DNA of 64,000 nt. It comes from SXOA01 sp051004015 (GTDB taxonomy: Bacteria; Planctomycetota; Planctomycetia; Pirellulales; Pirellulaceae). Below the pieces are notes generated by a model. The model did no database searches and was not told where the DNA came from. It worked only from the letters and a program-made list of their open reading frames with translations. The position numbers and the translations under genes were made by a program. Position 1 is the stretch's first letter; each line of letters begins with the position of its first letter. Where the stretch lies: positions 12,139-76,138 of the forward strand of contig JBPCKT010000109.1 in assembly GCA_051004015.1 (NCBI GenBank), given 5' to 3'. Shown here piece after piece: positions 58,512-64,000 of this stretch.

Positions 58512-61500
58512 CTAGAGCGTCCAGACATCCTCATCCGCCAGCACCGAATCAACCGCCTGGAAGTGGGCGTCGTCGGCCAGGCCGCCGAACAGATCGGCCT
58601 CACCTTCGCCGGCACTGATCGCAATCGAAACCACGGCCGCGGCAGCCGACTGAGCCCCGAGGTTGTCGCTAATCTTGTAGCTGAAGCTGTCCGTGGTGGC
58701 CGCGGAGTTGTCGTGCAGGTAAGTGACCGTTCCATTCGTGTTGACGGTCACAGTCCCGTGCGCCGGCTGTTGGGTGATGACGATGGACGCCAGGTTCAGC
58801 GTGCCATCCGAGTCGGTATCGTTCGTGGCGACATTGATTGTCGTGGTCGCGCCGGCCGCTAAGGACGTACTATCTGCGACCGCCGTGGGCCGCTGGTTGA
58901 CTGCGACTGTTACTTGGGCGGCAGCTGAAACCGTTCCCTGGTTGTCGGCAATCGTGTATTTGAAGCTGTCCGTCGCGCCTGCGGAGCCATTATGCACGTA
59001 GGTGACCGTGCCGTCGGAATTCGCGGTGGCGGTGCCGCTCGTCGGGGCCTGGGAAATTGCCAGCGAGCTCAGGTTCAAGGACCCATCCGCGTCGCCGTCA
59101 TTTCCCACGACGTTCACACTCGCCGTGGCCCCGGCCGTGATGGCCAGTGCATTCGCCGTTGCCGTCGGAGCGATGTTCGGCACCGAGGTGAAGCCAAAGC
59201 GGTCGGGATCGCCAACCAGCTTGATCAGCAAAGTTCCATCGGTTTGCTGTCCCAGGCTGAATACGCGGCTTGCATCCGTCACCGATACTGTAGCGCTGAG
59301 TGACTGATTCTGCGCATTCTCAACGTCAATCTTCAAAAACCGGTTGTCGCCCGATAGTGCATACCTGAAGTCATGGAAGTTTCCCCATTGGCTGCCGACG
59401 ATGGTTTGCCAAACAGGGGCCACAGGCGTTCCGAAAGTAGTCGACGACCCATTGGCGGGGAAAGCGAACGCAACAGCCGCCAGGACGTTATGGCCGATGT
59501 TGGTGGCAAAGTACTCCTCAATCCGGGTCATCGCCCGCGGCTTGCCGAGCTCGGAGAAGTTATTGGCGACACCCTCCGTGTCCTGGTTCAGGTGGATCGT
59601 GATCTCATCATTGGCGCTCACCGTGCCCCCTTGGGAGCCGACCGAATCCGGGCCATCAGTCAAGAAGGCCGGCTGGACTTGCCTCAGCTTGTAGTTTCCC
59701 GGGGCCAGGCTCGTGAAGACGTACGACCCATCCTCCTGGGTGCGAACGGTTCGCGTAACTGCCTGTCCACCCTCCGCGGTGCCGGTCAAGTTGATTTCCA
59801 CATTCGCTAAACCGCTATCCAGGCCATCGAGCGTTCCATTGCCGTTCAGGTCGATGTAGACCTGTCCGGCGAGCTCGCTGGGAATGAAGTCCTGGACCGT
59901 CACGTTCGCCGTAGCCGTCGCGGTTAGTCCGCCGGCATCCTGCATGGTGTAGGTGAAGGAATCCGGGCCGGTGTAGTCGGTCGCGGGGGTGTAAGTGACC
60001 CGCGCGCCGTTATTCGTAATGCTTACTGTGCCGTGGGCGGGCTGCGTGACGCTCGTGATCGTGAGCGTTTCCGCCGGGTCTGGGGCGAACAGATCGTTGG
60101 CCAGCACGTTGAACGCATTCGCCGTGTTCTTAAAGCCGACCAGTGTATCCGCCGTGGCGGTGGGCGCATCATTCACGTTGGTGACCGTAATCGTGGCCGT
60201 CCCCGTCGCCGTGCCCCCATTGCCATCGCTCAGGACGTATGTAAACGTCTCGGTGCCTTGGAAGTTGGCGGCAGGTGTGTAGCTCACGCTCAAGTTGTCC
60301 GCCGCGCGGCTCACGGTCCCACCCTTATTGGGCGTGCCGGTCGCGGTAATGGTCAGGGTTTCGCCGGTATCGACGCCGTCGTTGTCGTTGGCCAGCACGT
60401 TGACCGTGGTGGCTCCGCTGTCTTCCGCGACAGTCAGGGTGTCGGCGGTGGCGACCGGGTTATGGTTGGTGTGAGTGACGGTAACGGTGGCGGCGCCCTG
60501 AGCCGTGCCTCCCTTGCCGTCGCTGAGGGTGTAGCTGAAGGTTTCCGTCCCCTCAAAATTCGCGGCGGGGGTGTACCTTACAAACGAGCCACCGGAGCCA
60601 AGTTGCAGGGCGCCTCCCTGGCTTCCCTGGGTGACGGCGCTGACGGACAGGTTGTCGCCCGTGTCCGGCGACGCCGAGTCGTTGGCCAGCACGTCCAAGA
60701 CGTTGTTCGTCGACTCGCCCGCGATCGTAAAGGTATCCGCCGCTGCGGTGGGCGGATCGTTGACCGGCGCGACTTGCACGGTGACGGTCGCGGTCGAAGT
60801 TTCGTTGTTCTGGTTTCTGACCGTGTAGGTGAACGTCTCGGAGCCGTTGAAATTTGTGGCTGGGGTGTAGAGGAGCGTCTTGGCGTCCCCCGAGATGGCA
60901 ACCGTGCCGGAACGGTCGGTTGCGCCGACGGCTGAGATCGTCAGCACGTTGCCGGAGCCGGGGACAATGGTGTCGTTGGCGAGGACGGTGAGTGAGTTAC
61001 TGGCCGTGTCTTCATTGAAATTGAAGGTGTCGCTGACCGCCGTGAAGGTGGTGCCGACGCTGATCGTGAGCGACGGATACTTCACCTCGGCCGACGGCAC
61101 CGCGGGATCGCGCCCGAACAGCAATACGTCGTGCGCGGGGATCGAGTCGGCCGGGTCCGTCGTGAAGTTCAGCTGGCCTCCGGCCAGGATCCTCATCGGA
61201 ATCTCGAACATCAGTTTGAGGCCGGCGTTAATTGGCGCGGTGCTGTTGGAAACCGCGCCGAGCTCGTCCACGATACCGGCCGTGGTCGTGGTTCCCGACG
61301 CTCCGACGGTATAACCGCCGTTAAACTGCACTTCACCCGTCACCTGCACCTTCGCCGGGTCGTAATTCAGGTCCGCGAACAGGGCATAAACGCCTTTGAT
61401 GTCGGCAGTCCGCAGATCGCGGGTGGAGCCACGCAGCAGGAAGTTATCGCCGACATGCAGGGTGGTGAGGGGGACGTGATTGAGGTCGGTGATGGCCAGC

Positions 61501-63374
61501 ACCAGCTCCGCGATCTTGGTAACGGGCTGGGTGACGGTAACACTGACGTTTTGCGTGACGGTATTGCCCGCAACATCGCTGGCCACAACGCCAAAGGTTT
61601 GCACTCCAACTTGGGCATCCACCGGGGTCCAGCTAAGCACCCCCGTGTCCGGGTTGATCGTCGCCCCGGCAGGCGGGGTCGTGAGCGAGTAGGTGACACC
61701 GGAAGTCACGCCACTGTTGTCGGCGTTGTAGGAATAGAGCGTGCCGACACTGGCCGTCGTCGGAGCGGTCGTTGTAAACCCTCCCGGCGCTGTCGCGTCG
61801 AAGGTAACGCTCAGAGCCAACGACTTCGCGCTCTCTTCGCCGGCAACCGCCTGCGTGACGGTGAAGTTGTGGGCGCCTTCCCCTAGCGCGGCGATGCTGC
61901 TGAACGTGAGGTTGGCGGTCGTGCCGCTGGCTGTGGTCTGGGCCAGGACATTGGTCCCTTCGTAGAGGCGGATCACTGCGCCGCTGGTCACGCCGCTGAC
62001 CTGGAAGTCCAGGGAGGTTGCCTTGGTGATATTATCCGTGTTGCTGATGCCCAAGTCCGATGCTGCCGCGAGATCCAGGCCAGTGGGAGCGAGCGGCAGG
62101 ACATGGACCGTGACCTTTTGCACGTCCGTGATGGACTGACCGCTGTCGGGCGTGCCCTGCTGGGCGAGGGCCTTGGCGGAGACTTGCACCTGAAAATTGC
62201 CCACGAATCCGACGGGCGGCGTCACGGTGACGACATTGGTGGTGTGGTTGATGGAAACCGTGTAGTTGACGCTGCCGATCTTGGTGGCATCGAAGAAGAT
62301 TGCATCCCCCTCGACATCCGTCCCTTGAAGCTGGAACGTGATGGGGCTTGCGCCCACGGTCGCCTGAACCGTGGGAATCTCGTTCAGGAACGGATTGGCA
62401 TTGGAAGTATCCGCGCCGACCGTAACCTGGAAGGTGCGGGAGAATGTCCCTCCCTGGCCGTCATTGGCGGTGATCGTGATATCCGCGAAGCCCGAACCGG
62501 CCAGCGCCTTGAGCATGAACGCAGCATTTTCCGGATCGCTGTTCAGGACGGTCGCCGAAGTGATGACGACGGGTGTATTCGGCGTGCCGGAGCCATTCGC
62601 AGCCACGTTGCTGATGGCCTGCCGCACCGCTTCTCCTTCGGTCAGCTTGCCGAAGATGGTGTGGTTGAAGTCCAAATGGCGTGGGAAGTTCGTGGTGGGC
62701 GGGTTGACGGTGTCGGTGACGAAGAACTGGGTGTCGTTCGTATCGTCAATGCCCTTCGCCATCGCCAACAGGCCGGGAGAAGTAAACTGCAAGTCGGCGT
62801 TGAACTGGTCGTCAAAATCCGCGACGTTGGCATTGGGGCCGCCCGCGCCGTCGGCGGCTCCACCCTGAATGACGAAGTCACTTAGGATGCGATGAAAGGT
62901 GAGGCCGTCGTAGAAGCCGGCGCTGGCCAAGTTTCCGATGGCGGTGGTTGCCCGGGGAGCAAGATTGTCGAAGAGTTGGAACTTCATGGTGCCGAAGTTC
63001 GCCACGTTGACAACGAGTGTTTTGTTGCCGGTGGGAACGGTCACCGCGACGACGCTCGGGTTGCTGCTCGTGACCGTATAGGTCAGCGGATTGCTCTCGG
63101 CATCGGAGCCGTCGATGCCGAGCCACAGCGGCGCGCCTTGCAGCACCGTCTGGTTCGAGATTTCCAGGAACGTCGGGTTGGTATTCTCTCCTTCCCCCTC
63201 GGGGTTCACCGAGAAATGGGAAGCCAGGTCCCCTGCCAGCAGCGACCGGTTCTCCAGCGGCTCAAAAAAGAAGCCGCGGCGAGCGGCCCGGGAAGAGGCT
63301 ACCTTACGCCGTTTCCAGAATCCGCGAAGATGGGAGAGCGTCTTCGTAGCCAGCGAGCGGCGAGTCGTTTTCAT
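58512..63374 (-). CDS. Giant surface protein with cyclophilin domain, cadherin-like repeats and SdrD B-like domain
   Basis: 1620 residues from the ATG at 63374. Residues 35-47 read FFFEPLENRSLLA, the LEPR-XLL motif. A cyclophilin-type peptidyl-prolyl isomerase domain lies at about 95-265 (LTFHRILSDFVIQGG, GNANVADF-like segment, DTQFFVTD, HTIFGKLTEG) with the key FHR, QGG and QFF residues kept. Then come Ig/cadherin-like repeats, a cohesin-like region (VLLFGRD, ILAGGQLNF), several tandem VTVTNVNDAPTA-type repeats, an SdrD B-like segment (GQVYIDLNGNGTLDGLDSG) and two terminal GTVTYVHNGSAGATDSFKY-type repeats. Expected to be secreted or surface-bound. The isomerase may fold partner domains outside the cell. 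Confidence 0.87.
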   Translation of the reverse strand: MKTTRRSLATKTLSHLRGFWKRRKVASSRAARRGFFFEPLENRSLLAGDLASHFSVNPEGEGENTNPTFLEISNQTVLQGAPLWLGIDGSDAESNPLTYTVTSSNPSVVAVTVPTGNKTLVVNVANFGTMKFQLFDNLAPRATTAIGNLASAGFYDGLTFHRILSDFVIQGGAADGAGGPNANVADFDDQFNADLQFTSPGLLAMAKGIDDTNDTQFFVTDTVNPPTTNFPRHLDFNHTIFGKLTEGEAVRQAISNVAANGSGTPNTPVVITSATVLNSDPENAAFMLKALAGSGFADITITANDGQGGTFSRTFQVTVGADTSNANPFLNEIPTVQATVGASPITFQLQGTDVEGDAIFFDATKIGSVNYTVSINHTTNVVTVTPPVGFVGNFQVQVSAKALAQQGTPDSGQSITDVQKVTVHVLPLAPTGLDLAAASDLGISNTDNITKATSLDFQVSGVTSGAVIRLYEGTNVLAQTTASGTTANLTFSSIAALGEGAHNFTVTQAVAGEESAKSLALSVTFDATAPGGFTTTAPTTASVGTLYSYNADNSGVTSGVTYSLTTPPAGATINPDTGVLSWTPVDAQVGVQTFGVVASDVAGNTVTQNVSVTVTQPVTKIAELVLAITDLNHVPLTTLHVGDNFLLRGSTRDLRTADIKGVYALFADLNYDPAKVQVTGEVQFNGGYTVGASGTTTTAGIVDELGAVSNSTAPINAGLKLMFEIPMRILAGGQLNFTTDPADSIPAHDVLLFGRDPAVPSAEVKYPSLTISVGTTFTAVSDTFNFNEDTASNSLTVLANDTIVPGSGNVLTISAVGATDRSGTVAISGDAKTLLYTPATNFNGSETFTYTVRNQNNETSTATVTVQVAPVNDPPTAAADTFTIAGESTNNVLDVLANDSASPDTGDNLSVSAVTQGSQGGALQLGSGGSFVRYTPAANFEGTETFSYTLSDGKGGTAQGAATVTVTHTNHNPVATADTLTVAEDSGATTVNVLANDNDGVDTGETLTITATGTPNKGGTVSRAADNLSVSYTPAANFQGTETFTYVLSDGNGGTATGTATITVTNVNDAPTATADTLVGFKNTANAFNVLANDLFAPDPAETLTITSVTQPAHGTVSITNNGARVTYTPATDYTGPDSFTYTMQDAGGLTATATANVTVQDFIPSELAGQVYIDLNGNGTLDGLDSGLANVEINLTGTAEGGQAVTRTVRTQEDGSYVFTSLAPGNYKLRQVQPAFLTDGPDSVGSQGGTVSANDEITIHLNQDTEGVANNFSELGKPRAMTRIEEYFATNIGHNVLAAVAFAFPANGSSTTFGTPVAPVWQTIVGSQWGNFHDFRYALSGDNRFLKIDVENAQNQSLSATVSVTDASRVFSLGQQTDGTLLIKLVGDPDRFGFTSVPNIAPTATANALAITAGATASVNVVGNDGDADGSLNLSSLAISQAPTSGTATANSDGTVTYVHNGSAGATDSFKYTIADNQGTVSAAAQVTVAVNQRPTAVADSTSLAAGATTTINVATNDTDSDGTLNLASIVITQQPAHGTVTVNTNGTVTYLHDNSAATTDSFSYKISDNLGAQSAAAAVVSIAISAGEGEADLFGGLADDAHFQAVDSVLADEDVWTL

Positions 63375-63681
63375 GGGAGCCAATTCTGTTCCTGTTCTCT
63401 GTTCCGGGAGATGGAAGGCCCCTTGCGCGGACCCTCCCCAAAAGCCTCTGTGGTTGGACGCTGTCAGACCCCCATTTGTTCCGGTAATAGGGCCTGTTCT
63501 TCAGGGGCAATTGACAGCGGCAAGCGGTGGCAGTTGTACTACGTGACGGGCCAGTGGAAGCAAAAGGCGGTCCAGCAGGTCATTATCATTTTGGCGACAC
63601 TGAAATTCAACGGACAGCCAGTGCTAAACAGGGCCACAATGGCTCGGGCCAACTTGTCGTAACTCCTTTTTGGATAAGCAC
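63375..63681. other. Divergent intergenic region upstream of the cyclophilin surface protein
   Basis: About 300 bases between the divergently read surface-protein and DUF2760-like genes. No further coding frame is convincing. It should hold both promoters; I cannot assign boxes with confidence. Confidence 0.4.
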
Positions 63682-63996
63682 ATGGGAAGCGTCGGCTTGG
63701 CATTTCGAGTATTCTTCAAGACTATGTTCAGCGCCGAGGTTGCCCAGCGCGTTCGCTCGGTCCTGGATGGCGAGGCGTTGCCAAAAATCACCACCGACCA
63801 AAAATCGAAACAGAAGGGGCACGATTCCAAGTCATCCCAAGCTCCTCTTGGACCCCCTCCAAAGAGGAATGACGCGAATGGCATCAAATTAAGCCCAAGT
63901 CATTGCCGCAACGTCGTTAAGCGTTGCTGTGCTAGCGATGCAATCGACAAATGCTGTCGGACAAAACGCGGCAGTTTTGCAAAGCCAAATCCCTGA
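63682..63996 (+). pseudogene. DUF2760-like ORF, apparently truncated
   Basis: From the ATG at 63682 the protein starts MGSVGLAFRVFFKTMFSAEVAQ, very like the start of DUF2760 proteins, and keeps that resemblance to about residue 40 (RVRSVLDGEALPKI). After a Lys/Ser/Pro-rich linker the expected second half (an ALxLLxxLQREARF-type block) is missing; instead a Cys/Arg-rich tail ends at the TGA at 63994-63996. This suggests a frameshift or degraded gene, but the window ends four bases later, so an alternative continuation cannot be tested. Confidence 0.45.
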
Positions 63997-64000
63997 CAGC

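Overview
The window reads as a chromosomal stretch from a planctomycete (Planctomycetota, probably Pirellulales-like; the order is an inference). The evidence is two giant surface proteins that begin with the planctomycete FFEPLE.R..LA (LEPR-XLL) motif, a PVC-type haem-binding CxxCH dehydrogenase-like protein, several Uma2/DUF4058 proteins, a Ser/Thr kinase with C-terminal repeats behind two ECF-type sigma factors, and a small MKFSIRDLLLVTVIVV membrane protein. GC content is high. No rRNA, tRNA, CRISPR array, phage or transposase gene was recognised.

Layout. 1-8.5 kb: a zinc-ribbon fragment, a MerR-HTH/MEDS/PAS hybrid histidine kinase, a REC-GGDEF-CBS protein and the haem-binding protein. 8.5-16.7 kb: TreY, a secreted S9 peptidase, a membrane protein overlapping a glycerate kinase, and a hypothetical. 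16.7-20.8 kb (minus strand): a tight run of Uma2, HemN-like radical SAM, GcvH-like lipoyl carrier, Uma2 and a double 4Fe-4S protein. 20.8-27.2 kb: a PQQ-type beta-propeller, then Fe-alcohol dehydrogenase, aldehyde dehydrogenase, DUF4058 and an adenylate-forming enzyme, which together look like a carboxylate-to-alcohol route. 27.2-31 kb: NfeD protease, a small basic protein, and a SelW/Rdx-family gene whose CxxU motif is encoded with an in-frame TGA, followed by a bSECIS-like hairpin. 31-37 kb: a 1987-residue ELWxxDG/RTX protein. 37-45.3 kb: metallophosphoesterase, nucleotidyltransferase, dienelactone hydrolase, proB, a GTPase, a KaiC-like ATPase and gltX. 45.3-46.3 kb: no gene, but a 218-bp palindromic element. 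46.3-49.8 kb: two small ORFs, half of a peptide ABC transporter, and a 7Fe ferredoxin. 50.2-54.5 kb: two sigma factors and the kinase. 54.6-57.6 kb: a nucleotidyltransferase pair, then the methionine-salvage genes mtnB-mtnD-mtnC. 57.6-64 kb: an exported archaemetzincin-like protein, a 1620-residue surface protein carrying a cyclophilin domain, and a DUF2760-like ORF at the edge.

Two signals stand out. First, 29235-29483 is a probable selenoprotein that conventional gene calling would truncate or start too late. Second, palindromic non-autonomous repeats of at least six kinds are scattered through the intergenic space. One lies in frame inside the kinase gene, in the linker between the kinase domain and the membrane helix, and another runs through the start of a lipoprotein gene.
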